A stretch of 12,353 bases of DNA. Source: a candidate division CSSED10-310 bacterium (lineage in GTDB: Bacteria; CSSED10-310; JAFGDC01). The DNA is taken from assembly GCA_016932295.1 (NCBI GenBank), contig JAFGDC010000195.1, positions 1 through 12,353 of the forward strand. The letters run 5' to 3'. This document shows, piece after piece, positions 1 through 7,658 of the stretch. Position numbers and translations under genes: made by a program. The notes under the pieces were generated by a model. The model saw nothing but the letters and a program-made list of their open reading frames with translations, was not told the DNA's origin and ran no database searches. Numbering within the stretch: position 1 is the first letter of the stretch; each line of letters opens with the position of its first letter.

Positions 1-320
1 ACCAGGTCGATGTCCAGCAGATCCACCGCACTGACGATCACCGAGGCTGGAACACCATGCCCGGCCAGCATGGAGAAGATACCCGGCGCACCATGCATCC
101 TGACGAAACCCGCCAGCATATCATCAGAAATATACTCGGGGCCGAGGCCTCCGAACAGGTCGTCATCGCCGGTGGCGGACGATGGTGACGACGCCTCCCG
201 GACATGCAGGAAAAACAGTTGCGCCTGCAGATCTTCGGCGAGAGCGGCGGCCAATTGAACGGCACGCGCCGCGGGGGCGGAATAATCCACCGGCACGAGG
301 ATGCGTCTCACCAGCAACAT
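1..320 (-). CDS. Universal stress protein (UspA family), N-terminal part, cut by window edge
   Basis: The minus-strand reading frame begins MLLVRRILVPVDYSAPAARA and continues through a helix to a second strand ending FFLHV. This is the beta1-alpha1-beta2 opening of the UspA alpha/beta fold, with the family Asp (D12) after beta1. About 106 residues are visible; the C-terminal half, with the Gly-rich ATP-binding motif, lies outside the window, so ATP binding cannot be judged. The ATG at 320 is chosen because GGAG (329-332) stands 8 bases upstream and the fold starts at once. An in-frame ATG at 380 overlaps the stop of the acyl-CoA synthetase gene (ATGA) and would add 20 residues not typical of the family. 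Either way the gene follows that synthetase closely on the same strand and is probably co-transcribed. Family members are usually cytoplasmic stress or regulatory proteins; the specific role here is unknown. Confidence 0.85.
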   Translation of the reverse strand, partial: MLLVRRILVPVDYSAPAARAVQLAAALAEDLQAQLFFLHVREASSPSSATGDDDLFGGLGPEYISDDMLAGFVRMHGAPGIFSMLAGHGVPASVIVSAVDLLDIDL

Positions 321-376
321 GTATTGTGCTCCATGATCTTCCTGCGCGATTCCGGCAACCGGTTTAAGAGCCGCGC

Positions 377-2176
377 TCATTCCCTCGGAAACAATCGTTC
401 AATCACCTGCCCATAGCGCTTCTGAATGACATTGCGCCTGACCTTGAGGGTCGGGGTCAATTCACCATCATCAATGCTCAACTCCTTGTCAAGCAGGTGG
501 AATCGCTTGATCTGTTCGAACCGGGGAAGATCCGCTTGTAACCGCCGCACCTCATCCTCCACCAGTCCGATGACCCTCGGATCACGCACCATCAACCCCT
601 GATCCACTTCCTCCATCCCCTGTTGAGCGCGCCAGGCGCGGAGATTCTCGAAATCCGGCACGATGAGCGCCGCGAGGTATTTACGGCGATCGCCCACCAC
701 CATCACCTGGGAAATGAAGCGCGAGGTCTTGAACAGGTTCTCCAGAGGTTGCGGTGCGATGTTCTTACCACCCGAGGTGACGATTATTTCTTTTTTTCGG
801 TCAGTGATACGGAGAAAACCATCGGCATCGACAACGCCCACATCGCCGGTGGCAAACCAGCCGTTTGTATCAATCGCCTCGGCCGTTTCCTCAGGATTCT
901 TGTAATATCCCTTCATGACATTGGGACCCCGGACCATGATCTCACCATCCTCCGCGATTCGGACCTCAACGCCGGGCAGGGTCGGCCCGACAGTACCGAA
1001 CTTGACATGACCGATTCGATTGACATTGGTCACCGGCGAGGTTTCTGTCAAACCGTAGCCTTCATAGATCATCACACCGCAGGCCGCGAAGAATTCGGCG
1101 ATCTGGGGTTCGAGAGGAGCGCCGCCGGAAATGAAGAAACGCAGCCGGCCGCCGAGACGAGCCCTTATCCTGGTGAACACCAGCAAATCGGCGAGCCGGT
1201 TGCGCAACGCCAACCAGGGCGGCACGTCCCCCCTGGTTTTCGCCGCGTAATGGCGCCGTCCCACGGACATCGCCCAATTGAACAGATTACGTTGGATACC
1301 CGGCGCATGTGCAATGGAATCCAGCACTCTCGTGTACATTTTTTCATACAGTCGAGGCACGCTTACCACCACCGTCGGCTGTACTTCCACCAGGTTCCGG
1401 GGAACCGTATTGATACTCTCGGCATAGGAGATGGTAACACCCACACTTAACATCAGGTAATACCCGGCCATACGCTCCAAAATATGGGAAAGAGGCAGGA
1501 ACGACAGGGCCTCGTCGCGGGAACAGAAGTCGAATACCTGTAATGCCGCCTGGATATTGGCCATGAGGTTGCCATGGGTCAGCATGACACCCTTGGGAAC
1601 GCCGGTGGTCCCCGAGGTATAGATGATGCTGAGAAGATCGTCGGGCCTGCGATCCACAGCCCGTTGTCGATAGTCCCCGGCCAGCCGTTCCCGCGCCGCG
1701 GCACCGCGCGCCGTGACCTCGCTGAAGCTCAACAGCCACTCCTCACGCACCCCGAGTTCGCCATTCATCACCACAACCCAGCGCAGGGTGGGGAGGCGAT
1801 CCTTGATTGCGCGTATCTTGGCAAGTTGATCCTCGTCCTCCACCACGACGATCAGACATTCGGATTCCTCGAGCAGATACCGTATCTGCGCCGACACCAG
1901 GGTGGGATAGATCGGCACCACCACGCCGGCCGCGCCGGCCATGGCCAGATCGGCGACGGCCCATTCCGGACGGTTGCTGGAAAGAATCGCGCCATGCGAT
2001 TCCGTCTCGAATCCTAACGACATCAAGCCCATTCCGAAGTTCTCGACCCGCTCCCCGAGTTCTGCGTAGCTGATTGTTTGATACGCACCAGCCACCTTGT
2101 AACGACAGGCAGCCTTGCCCCCGAACCTGGCCGTCGACTGCCGGAACATCCTGTTGATTGTTTTTTCAACCTCCAT
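377..2176 (-). CDS. AMP-forming long-chain acyl-CoA synthetase (long-chain fatty acid-CoA ligase)
   Basis: This 599-residue protein should activate fatty acids to acyl-CoA through an acyl-adenylate, feeding beta-oxidation or lipid synthesis in the cytoplasm or at the inner membrane. Visible signatures are the phosphate loop YTSGTTGVPKG (about residues 186-196), the adenine motif YGLTET (374-379), TGD (443-445), the hinge DRKKEIIVTSGGKNI (459-473), and a C-terminal LTPTLKVRR segment carrying the expected A10 lysine. Length and motif spacing fit the long bacterial FAA1/FadD15-like group rather than short acyl-CoA ligases. The ATG at 2176 is preferred because AGGAG (2181-2185) stands 4 bases upstream; a GTG at 2188 would add four residues and place that Shine-Dalgarno inside the gene. 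Its neighbours are a FadL remnant upstream and a universal stress protein downstream. Chain-length preference cannot be read from the sequence. Confidence 0.95.
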   Translation of the reverse strand: MEVEKTINRMFRQSTARFGGKAACRYKVAGAYQTISYAELGERVENFGMGLMSLGFETESHGAILSSNRPEWAVADLAMAGAAGVVVPIYPTLVSAQIRYLLEESECLIVVVEDEDQLAKIRAIKDRLPTLRWVVVMNGELGVREEWLLSFSEVTARGAAARERLAGDYRQRAVDRRPDDLLSIIYTSGTTGVPKGVMLTHGNLMANIQAALQVFDFCSRDEALSFLPLSHILERMAGYYLMLSVGVTISYAESINTVPRNLVEVQPTVVVSVPRLYEKMYTRVLDSIAHAPGIQRNLFNWAMSVGRRHYAAKTRGDVPPWLALRNRLADLLVFTRIRARLGGRLRFFISGGAPLEPQIAEFFAACGVMIYEGYGLTETSPVTNVNRIGHVKFGTVGPTLPGVEVRIAEDGEIMVRGPNVMKGYYKNPEETAEAIDTNGWFATGDVGVVDADGFLRITDRKKEIIVTSGGKNIAPQPLENLFKTSRFISQVMVVGDRRKYLAALIVPDFENLRAWRAQQGMEEVDQGLMVRDPRVIGLVEDEVRRLQADLPRFEQIKRFHLLDKELSIDDGELTPTLKVRRNVIQKRYGQVIERLFPRE

Positions 2177-2180
2177 AAGA

Positions 2181-2185
2181 CTCCT
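2181..2185 (-). promoter_or_regulatory. Ribosome binding site of the acyl-CoA synthetase gene
   Basis: AGGAG on the minus strand lies 4 bases before the ATG at 2176. It decides the start against the in-frame GTG at 2188, which has no comparable site before it. Confidence 0.7.
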
Positions 2186-2459
2186 CACATGCTTCTCGAC
2201 ATTGCATCATTCCGCCTCGGCCGGGCCGAAAACGTACTCCTTTACTCTATACCCGGCGGGTCCGTTTCTTCCAGCGATCATGAACGCCGACGCCACCACG
2301 ACCGGTCCGGACAGACAGCGGCATGATACCGCCACCCGCAGGCCGGTCGCGATGCGTTTCCAGGCAAAAGCCCTTCCTGACGCTCCGTCGGTAGCGCCAT
2401 GGACCGGTCCATGAGTCACCCGACGAGACCTGGTTCCTCGACGGACAGCCCCGGGCAGG
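2186..2459. other. Intergenic stretch between FadL remnant and acyl-CoA synthetase gene
   Basis: I see no convincing gene here. Short open frames on both strands resemble no protein family. The stretch should hold the promoter or leader of the synthetase gene if that gene is not read from further upstream. On the minus strand a TATAGAG sequence (near 2250) could serve as a -10 box, but no matching -35 is clear. A perfect palindrome is listed separately. No terminator-like hairpin with a T-run was found between the two genes. Confidence 0.5.
2398..2413. promoter_or_regulatory. 16-bp perfect palindrome, possible operator
   Basis: CATGGACCGGTCCATG reads identically on both strands with no central loop. 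It sits about 220 bases upstream of the acyl-CoA synthetase start and about 50 bases beyond the FadL remnant's stop. Dimeric repressors such as TetR-family regulators of fatty-acid genes often bind palindromes of this size, but this sequence does not match an operator consensus I can name. A hairpin with no loop and no T-run is a poor terminator. The operator role is inference only. Confidence 0.3.
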
Positions 2460-3015
2460 TCAAAAAGAATAACTGAACTGAATCCCCAACAGGTGCGCAT
2501 CGTTTCCGAAGTCCGCACACACACCGTTGGCATTGGGTGCATCAAGCTCTCGATCCTCGAACAAAAGATACATATACGTGAAATCAACGGCGAAGTCGCC
2601 TATCCGATACCCACCGCCGACCTGGGCTGAATACCGGCTGTTGCCGGGCAGCAGCGTATCGAGCCTTTTCTCTGGAATCGGGGTTTCATCGTAGAGTATG
2701 CCGGCGCGCAGGGCAAGGACGTCGGTGACCATGAACTGCCCCCCCCCGCAGTCGGTAACACCAGGCTGCCTCCCAATCCGTAAGGGCGATTTCATGGGGC
2801 AGGGTTGCCAGCTTGATGGCCAGTTTGCCATGACTGGTCCAATCCACCCAGCAGAGATCGAATTCCATCTGCAGGCGATCCGACAGGTCCGCGGCCAGAC
2901 CCAGCCGGGTGTCCTGATGCAGGCCACCCGCTTCGTATGGACGTATCAAGAGGAATCCGGCGGCTGGATGATCGGTGTCTCGAGGCAGCACCACGAGCCG
3001 GCGGAGTGCATGTCC
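2460..3015 (-). pseudogene. FadL/OmpP1/TodX-type outer-membrane fatty-acid channel, 5'-truncated and frameshifted
   Basis: Read on the minus strand, one frame gives TRLGLAADLSDRLQMEFDL, then WVDWTSHGKLAI and DWEAAW, and a second frame continues QFMVTDVLALRAGILYDETP, YSAQVGGGYRIGDFAVDF and HLLGIQFSYSF. Together these are the last strands of a FadL-type barrel, ending in the terminal Phe that outer-membrane proteins use for insertion. The frames join at a run of nine G on the coding strand (2739-2747); eight G would restore one frame. Recognisable homology starts near 2915 and an in-frame stop lies at 3016-3018, so only about 150 of the usual 400-450 residues remain, with no start codon or signal peptide. 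FadL proteins carry long-chain fatty acids or other hydrophobic compounds across the outer membrane, which suits the acyl-CoA synthetase downstream. The single-base shift could be a sequencing error; the missing 5' part is harder to explain that way. Confidence 0.8.
2739..2747 (-). repeat. Homopolymer run of nine G (coding strand) at the FadL frameshift
   Basis: Nine consecutive C on the plus strand, nine G in the sense of the FadL remnant. Family homology changes frame exactly here, and removing one base makes the two halves continuous. Such runs are prone to replication slippage and also to sequencing error. Confidence 0.85.
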
Positions 3016-3120
3016 TCACCCGATTGTCGGTTCCAACGATCGACTGCCCGGACATTCGGACACATGAACGAGAAGCCAGGCACCGGGAAGGGTCCCACGC
3101 CGGCATGATCCGCCGGCTTC

Positions 3121-3168
3121 ATAAGTATAACCTAACCATGATATATACCGGTTGCACACGGAAAGGAG
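3121..3168 (+). promoter_or_regulatory. AT-rich leader with ribosome binding site of the aldehyde dehydrogenase gene
   Basis: In GC-rich surroundings, 3121-3147 is AT-rich and contains TATAAC (3126-3131) and TATATA (3142-3147), either of which could be a -10 box. No good -35 lies at 17 bases from either one. AAAGGAG (3162-3168) is a strong Shine-Dalgarno site. It stands 3 bases from the ATG at 3172 and 6 from the ATG at 3175, so the second ATG has the more usual spacing. Confidence 0.4.
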
Positions 3169-3171
3169 ACC

Positions 3172-4605
3172 ATGATGCATAGATTTCGGATGCGCATCAA
3201 TGGAACGTATCAAGACGGCACGGACAAGCGGGTCATATTCAATCCATTTGACGGGACGGCTGCCGGCGAGGTTACCTTCGCCGGACCCGGCGAAATTAAC
3301 GAGGCCGTGGCCGCCGCCTGTGACAGTTTCAAGAGGTATCGCAGCACACCCCTCCACGAACGAGCGGCAGTACTCAGGGCCATTTCTAAGGCCATCGAGG
3401 ACAACGGCGAGGAGCTGGCCCAACTCCTCAGGATGGAGGCCGGAAAACCCATCAAGCTGGCTCGAGGTGAAGTGTTCAGGGCGGCGACAACGTTCGCCTG
3501 TGCGGCGGAAGAGGCGGTGGCAATGCACGGTGAACTGCTGCCCATGGACAGGGTGCCGGGCGGCGATGGCAGGACAGGCATGGTGCGGCGCGTGCCTATC
3601 GGTCCGATTCTCGGTATAACGCCGTTCAATTTCCCGCTCAATCTGGTCGCTCACAAGGTGGCGCCGGCCATCGCCGCCGGGAACACCATGGTGTTGAAGC
3701 CGGCCTCGCAGACGCCGATGAGCGCTCTGCGGCTCGGCGAACTATGCCTGCTGGCCGGCCTGCCAGCCGGAGTGGTAAACATCGTGCCATCTGACGCTCG
3801 CACTCTGGCCGGATTCATTCCGGATGAGCGGTTGAAAGCGCTGACCTTCACCGGTAGCGCGGCCGTGGGCTGGCGACTGAAATCACTGGCGGGCAAAAAG
3901 CGGGTGACCCTGGAACTGGGTGGCAATGCCGCGGTCATCGTGGAGCCGGATGTCAGGGAAAATCTTGACCAGGTGGCCAGACGTCTCGCCCTGGGCGCGT
4001 TCATGTATGCCGGCCAGGTCTGCATATCGGTGCAGAGAATCTTTGTGCACGCATCCATTGCGGCGCGGTTCCTGGAGGCGCTGGCTGCACAGGCCGCTGA
4101 TCCGGGGTGTTACGGCGATCCGTCCGATGAGTCGGTCATCTGCGGACCGCTGATCAGTGAAGCCGATGTAATGCGCATCCTGGGACTCATCGATCAAGCC
4201 GTGGCGGCAGGCGGCAGGCTCATCTGCGGCGGCCGCCGGCTGGGCCAGGTCATCGCTCCGACGGTGCTGGCGTCCGTGCCGGCCGATCATCCCATCGTGG
4301 CCGAAGAGGCGTTCGGACCGGTGGTGGTGGTCCAGACGTACGACCGGTTCGACGATGCGCTCGACATGGTGAACGACAGCAGGTACGGTCTGCAGGCCGG
4401 CATCTTCACGAACGATGTGAACAAGATCCTGCGCGCCTTCGACAGGCTCGATGTCGGGGGTATAATCCACAATGATTATTCGACATATCGTACCGATCCG
4501 ATGCCTTATGGCGGCATCAAGGATTCAGGCTTCGGGCGCGAGGGAGTGCGTTACGCGATGGAAGAGGGAACGGAATTGAAACTGCTTGTTCTGAAATCCG
4601 AGTGA
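3172..4605 (+). CDS. Aldehyde dehydrogenase family protein, NAD(P)+-dependent
   Basis: This 477-residue protein has the full ALDH catalytic set: the oxyanion Asn in GITPFNFPLN (N153), the general base Glu in LELGGN (E248), and the nucleophile Cys in AGQVCISVQRI (C284). The cofactor-binding signature LTFTGSAAVG comes before E248, and the C-terminal EEAFGPVV and NDYSTYRTDPMPYGGIKDSG segments are typical. The context of the catalytic Cys and the MPYGGIKDSG tail resemble the succinate-semialdehyde, lactaldehyde and y4uC-like branch of ALDHs. The substrate cannot be fixed, but oxidation of a small aldehyde to an acid with NAD+ or NADP+ is expected in the cytoplasm. The start is the ATG at 3172 or 3175. 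No terminator separates it clearly from the transhydrogenase genes 136 bases downstream, so read-through is possible. Confidence 0.93.
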   Translation: MMHRFRMRINGTYQDGTDKRVIFNPFDGTAAGEVTFAGPGEINEAVAAACDSFKRYRSTPLHERAAVLRAISKAIEDNGEELAQLLRMEAGKPIKLARGEVFRAATTFACAAEEAVAMHGELLPMDRVPGGDGRTGMVRRVPIGPILGITPFNFPLNLVAHKVAPAIAAGNTMVLKPASQTPMSALRLGELCLLAGLPAGVVNIVPSDARTLAGFIPDERLKALTFTGSAAVGWRLKSLAGKKRVTLELGGNAAVIVEPDVRENLDQVARRLALGAFMYAGQVCISVQRIFVHASIAARFLEALAAQAADPGCYGDPSDESVICGPLISEADVMRILGLIDQAVAAGGRLICGGRRLGQVIAPTVLASVPADHPIVAEEAFGPVVVVQTYDRFDDALDMVNDSRYGLQAGIFTNDVNKILRAFDRLDVGGIIHNDYSTYRTDPMPYGGIKDSGFGREGVRYAMEEGTELKLLVLKSE

Positions 4606-4676
4606 CAACCGGTCAGACGAAGCGATCACGCTATGCCATGACTCGTAACATCCCGAATTACGTGTGTACTTTTCCC

Positions 4677-4733
4677 TTGCAATTGTGAGTGAACCAAGTA
4701 AGAAGTAGGGGTTGTTTTGCCACTCAACGGAGG
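4677..4733 (+). promoter_or_regulatory. Possible promoter and ribosome binding site of the pnt genes
   Basis: TTGCAA (4677-4682) and TAAGAA (4699-4704), spaced 16 bases apart, form a weak sigma70-like pair in the gap after the aldehyde dehydrogenase. CGGAGG (4728-4733) is a strong Shine-Dalgarno site 8 bases before the ATG at 4742 and fixes that start. The promoter call is tentative; the ribosome binding site is clear. Confidence 0.4.
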
Positions 4734-4741
4734 AAAAATCT

Positions 4742-5917
4742 ATGATTGTTGGAGTTCCAAAGGAATCGTTTCCAGGCGAGAAGCGCGTCGCGCTGATTCC
4801 CGCCAACGCCGGTCAGTTGGCAAAGTTGGGAGTAGATGTGCTGGTGGAGACCGGAGCCGGTCTGGCGGCGGGATTCACGGATGCGCAGTACAAAGAAAAG
4901 GGTGCCTCGATCGCTGAAAACCGCGGTGCGGTCATCGAGAAATCGACCATTGTGCTCCAGGTCCGCGCTCTCGGGGCCAATCCCGATCATGCGGACGGCG
5001 AGCTGAGCGCCATGAGACCAGGCCAGATCCTCGTTGGCTCATTGGGTCCCAATGCACGGGAACAATGGGGGAAAAAGCTGGCTGAACAGAAGGTCCTGGC
5101 CTTCGCCATGGAACAGATGCCGCGCATCACCAGGGCGCAGGACATGGACATACTGTCCTCCATGGCCACGGTGGCCGGCTACAAGGCGGTGCTGTTGGCA
5201 GCGGCGGCGCTCCCCAAAATGTTCCCCATGCTGATGACCGCTGCCGGCACGGTTTCACCGGCCCGGGTCTTCATCGTCGGCGCCGGCGTCGCCGGACTAC
5301 AGGCCATCGCCACCGCGAAGCGGCTGGGTGCGGTGGTCCACTCGTATGATATCAGGCCGGCGGTCAAGGAACAGGTGGAAAGTCTCGGCGCCAAATTTGT
5401 CGATCTGGGGCTGGATACAGGCACAGCCGAGGACAAGGGCGGTTATGCGAAGCAAATGGGTGAGGAGTTCTACCGGAAGCAGCGCGAGGTCATGACCAAG
5501 GTGGTGGCGGAGAGCGACGTGGTCATCACCACCGCCGCGGTGCCCGGCAAGAAAGCGCCGATCCTGGTGACACAAGACATGGTGATGGCCATGAAGCCAG
5601 GATCGGTGATCGTTGACCTGGCCGCCGAGTCAGGTGGCAACTGCGAACTGACCGAGATGAACGAAACCGTGCATAAACACGGTGTTCAGATCATAGGTCC
5701 GGTCAACCTGGCGACCCAGGTACCCTTCCATGCCAGTCAAATGTTCTCCAAGAACCTGTTCAACTTCCTGCGGCTGATTATCAAAAACGGCAAGCCGGAA
5801 CTCGATCTGGATGACGAGTGCGTGGCGGACACGCTGGTGGCCGGTGCCGACGATCCATTCGTGAAGGCATCCGGCCACTTGAAGCAACAAGAGGATAAAA
5901 CTGAAACGACTGAATGA
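4742..5917 (+). CDS. pntAA: NAD(P)+ transhydrogenase (Re/Si-specific), subunit alpha part 1, NAD(H)-binding domain I
   Basis: This 391-residue soluble subunit binds NAD(H) and passes hydride to NADP+ on PntB. It opens MIVGVPKESFPGEKRVALIP, as in alanine dehydrogenase/PntA proteins. The conserved loop RITRAQDMDILSS carries R128, Q133, D136 and S139, matching the Rhodospirillum domain I active-site residues, and the Rossmann motif GAGVAG falls at 180-185, followed by SYDIRP. A C-terminal membrane part is absent, so this is the split form in which PntA is two polypeptides; single-chain PntA, as in E. coli, is about 510 residues. An upstream ATG at 4712 would add ten residues but has no ribosome binding site. 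pntAB follows after 30 bases, indicating one operon. Confidence 0.97.
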   Translation: MIVGVPKESFPGEKRVALIPANAGQLAKLGVDVLVETGAGLAAGFTDAQYKEKGASIAENRGAVIEKSTIVLQVRALGANPDHADGELSAMRPGQILVGSLGPNAREQWGKKLAEQKVLAFAMEQMPRITRAQDMDILSSMATVAGYKAVLLAAAALPKMFPMLMTAAGTVSPARVFIVGAGVAGLQAIATAKRLGAVVHSYDIRPAVKEQVESLGAKFVDLGLDTGTAEDKGGYAKQMGEEFYRKQREVMTKVVAESDVVITTAAVPGKKAPILVTQDMVMAMKPGSVIVDLAAESGGNCELTEMNETVHKHGVQIIGPVNLATQVPFHASQMFSKNLFNFLRLIIKNGKPELDLDDECVADTLVAGADDPFVKASGHLKQQEDKTETTE

Positions 5918-5947
5918 GCATCGCTCATCTGAAAGGAGGTTCGTTTC

Positions 5948-6226
5948 GTGGAAGTATTGATTTCCGCATTGACCATATTCGTTCTTGCCATTTTCGTGGG
6001 ATTCGAAATCATCACCAAGGTTCCACCCACGCTGCACACACCGCTCATGTCAGGCTCCAATGCCATCTCCGGGATCACTCTCGTGGGAGCGGTCATCTCC
6101 GCGGGAACCCAGGCCACCGTCTTCACCACCATCCTGGGTTTCCTCGCCGTGGTCTTCGCCACCATCAACGTGGTTGGTGGTTACCTCGTCACCCATCGCA
6201 TGCTCGGCATGTTCAAGAGGAAATAA
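5948..6226 (+). CDS. pntAB: NAD(P)+ transhydrogenase subunit alpha part 2, membrane anchor
   Basis: This 92-residue protein has three hydrophobic helices (about residues 5-22, 38-55 and 58-80) and a basic C-terminus MFKRK. It supplies the alpha-side membrane segments of the proton channel that PntB completes. The family signature region FEIITKVPPTLHTPLMSGSN lies between helices one and two. The start is GTG at 5948, with AGGAGG (5934-5939) 8 bases upstream; no in-frame ATG fits better. It lies 30 bases after pntAA and ends 4 bases before pntB, so the three are almost certainly translated from one message. Confidence 0.95.
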   Translation: MEVLISALTIFVLAIFVGFEIITKVPPTLHTPLMSGSNAISGITLVGAVISAGTQATVFTTILGFLAVVFATINVVGGYLVTHRMLGMFKRK

Positions 6227-6230
6227 GGCC

Positions 6231-7616
6231 ATGGAAATACTCGTCAACATAGCGTACCTCGTTGCGGCAGCGCTGTTCGTTTTCGGTCTCAAGGGATTGA
6301 CCAAACCCCGCACGGCCGTGCGTGGCAACCTCACATCGGCGATCGGCATGCTCATCGCCGTTCTCGTCACGTTGCTCAACCAGCACATCATCGGATTCGG
6401 CGTGATCATTGCCGGGCTGGTGGTGGGTGGTCTGGTGGGCGCCATCCTGGCCATTCGCATCCAAATGACCGCCATGCCTCAGTTGGTCGGCATGTTCAAT
6501 GGCTTCGGCGGCGGAGCATCGGTCCTGGTGGCCGGGGCGGCAATGATCGAAGTGATGAGCGCCGGGGGTGAGCCATCGATGCAGTTCACCATCGCCACCG
6601 TGCTCTCCGGTATCATCGGCGCGGTGACCTTCACGGGCAGCATGGTGGCCTTCGCCAAATTGCAAGGGCTGATGACCGAGAAACCCATCCGCTACAAGCA
6701 GGAAACACTGGCCAAGCTGGGGCTGCTGGCGCTCTCCGTCATCCTCGGCGCCATCATCGTCCTGGCCCCTGCCATGCATCCCCTGTACTGGTTGCTGGCG
6801 ATCGTCGCCGGTGGCCTGGGGATCGCCCTGGTCATCTCTATCGGTGGCGCCGACATGCCGGTGGTCATCTCGCTGCTGAACTCCTATTCAGGACTGGCTG
6901 CCGCAGCCACCGGATTCGTGCTGCAGAACAACCTGCTCATCATCGCCGGATCATTGGTAGGCGCTTCCGGTCTGATCCTCACCAAAATCATGTGTGTCGC
7001 CATGAACCGTTCGCTGGCCAATGTGCTGTTCGGCGGCATGGGTGACATCGTGGATACCGGTGCAACCGGCGACATTTACGCGGGCAAGGTCAAATCCACC
7101 TCTCCGGAAGAAGTGGCCATGATGCTGGAGACTTGCGGCCGCGTGGTCTTCGTGCCGGGGTACGGCATGGCTGTGGCTCAGGCCCAGCACGCCGTGCGGG
7201 ATCTCACGAATTTCCTGGAAGCCCATGGCTCGGAAGTCCTTTTCGGCGTACATCCCGTCGCCGGGCGCATGCCGGGACACATGAATGTGCTTTTAGCGGA
7301 AGCCGATATTCCCTATGAGAAGCTCCAGGAGATGGATGCCATCAATCCTACCTTCTCCCAAACCGACATGGTGATCGTGCTGGGCGCCAACGATGTGGTC
7401 AATCCCGTCGCCCGCACCGATCCCCAGAGCCCCATCGCCGGCATGCCGATCCTCGACGTGGACAAGGCCAAGACCGTGGTGGTGATCAAACGGAGCCTGA
7501 GCCCCGGCTTTGCCGGCATACCCAATCCCCTCTTCATCCTCGACAACACGCTCATGCTGTTCGGCGACGGCAAGAAGGCGATCCAGGAGATCCTGGCGGC
7601 GCTCAAGGAAGGCTGA
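6231..7616 (+). CDS. pntB: NAD(P)+ transhydrogenase subunit beta, membrane domain plus NADP(H)-binding domain III
   Basis: This 461-residue protein has the usual PntB length. The first half is a bundle of about eight or nine membrane helices, including MPQLVGMFNGFGGGAS and the ISIGGADMPVVISLLNSYSG loop. The last about 180 residues form the NADP(H) domain, with PGYGMAVAQAQH, HPVAGRMPGHMNVLLAEA, GANDVVNP, SPIAGMP and a KRS segment before the NPLF tail. With PntAA and PntAB it couples inward proton flow to NADPH formation from NADH. The ATG at 6231 follows the pntAB stop by 4 bases with only a weak AAGAGG site, which suggests translational coupling. The same frame stays open upstream into pntAB, but that extension is spurious. 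A strong terminator follows 18 bases after the stop. Confidence 0.97.
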   Translation: MEILVNIAYLVAAALFVFGLKGLTKPRTAVRGNLTSAIGMLIAVLVTLLNQHIIGFGVIIAGLVVGGLVGAILAIRIQMTAMPQLVGMFNGFGGGASVLVAGAAMIEVMSAGGEPSMQFTIATVLSGIIGAVTFTGSMVAFAKLQGLMTEKPIRYKQETLAKLGLLALSVILGAIIVLAPAMHPLYWLLAIVAGGLGIALVISIGGADMPVVISLLNSYSGLAAAATGFVLQNNLLIIAGSLVGASGLILTKIMCVAMNRSLANVLFGGMGDIVDTGATGDIYAGKVKSTSPEEVAMMLETCGRVVFVPGYGMAVAQAQHAVRDLTNFLEAHGSEVLFGVHPVAGRMPGHMNVLLAEADIPYEKLQEMDAINPTFSQTDMVIVLGANDVVNPVARTDPQSPIAGMPILDVDKAKTVVVIKRSLSPGFAGIPNPLFILDNTLMLFGDGKKAIQEILAALKEG

Positions 7617-7633
7617 TACCTTTTACTCCAGAC

Positions 7634-7658
7634 ACGGCTCCCCCCGGGGAGCCGTTTT
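7634..7658 (+). terminator. Intrinsic terminator of the pnt operon
   Basis: ACGGCTCCCC (7634-7643) pairs with GGGGAGCCGT (7646-7655), and TTT follows directly. In practice this gives a nine-pair GC-rich stem with a four-base loop, then a short T-run. It ends transcription just after pntB. Confidence 0.88.

Noticed and set aside
57..60. PQHG instead of PEHG in the NamZ-type protein (residues 57-60) as a lost catalytic residue
   Set aside because: All other family motifs are intact and PQHG followed by QDNM appears to be normal for a branch of DUF1343, so inactivation is not supported. Positions given are protein residues.
623..1450. Long plus-strand open frame (275 codons) antisense to the acyl-CoA synthetase gene
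   Set aside because: It lies wholly inside a gene with clear family motifs on the other strand; its translation is rich in His/Arg and matches no family, as expected of a GC-rich shadow frame.
2207..2587. Minus-strand 126-codon frame spanning the gap and the FadL tail
   Set aside because: Most of it overlaps the FadL C-terminus in the wrong frame, and the remainder is Arg/Val-rich with no recognisable motif.
3016..3654. Minus-strand 212-codon frame opposite the aldehyde dehydrogenase start
   Set aside because: It is antisense to a firmly identified gene and has no homology; the part beyond the gene does not restore missing FadL sequence either.
5985..6230. Upstream extension of the pntB frame through pntAB
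   Set aside because: It overlaps pntAB in another frame, reads as low-complexity Ser/Pro/Arg, and the ATG at 6231 gives exactly the normal PntB N-terminus and length.
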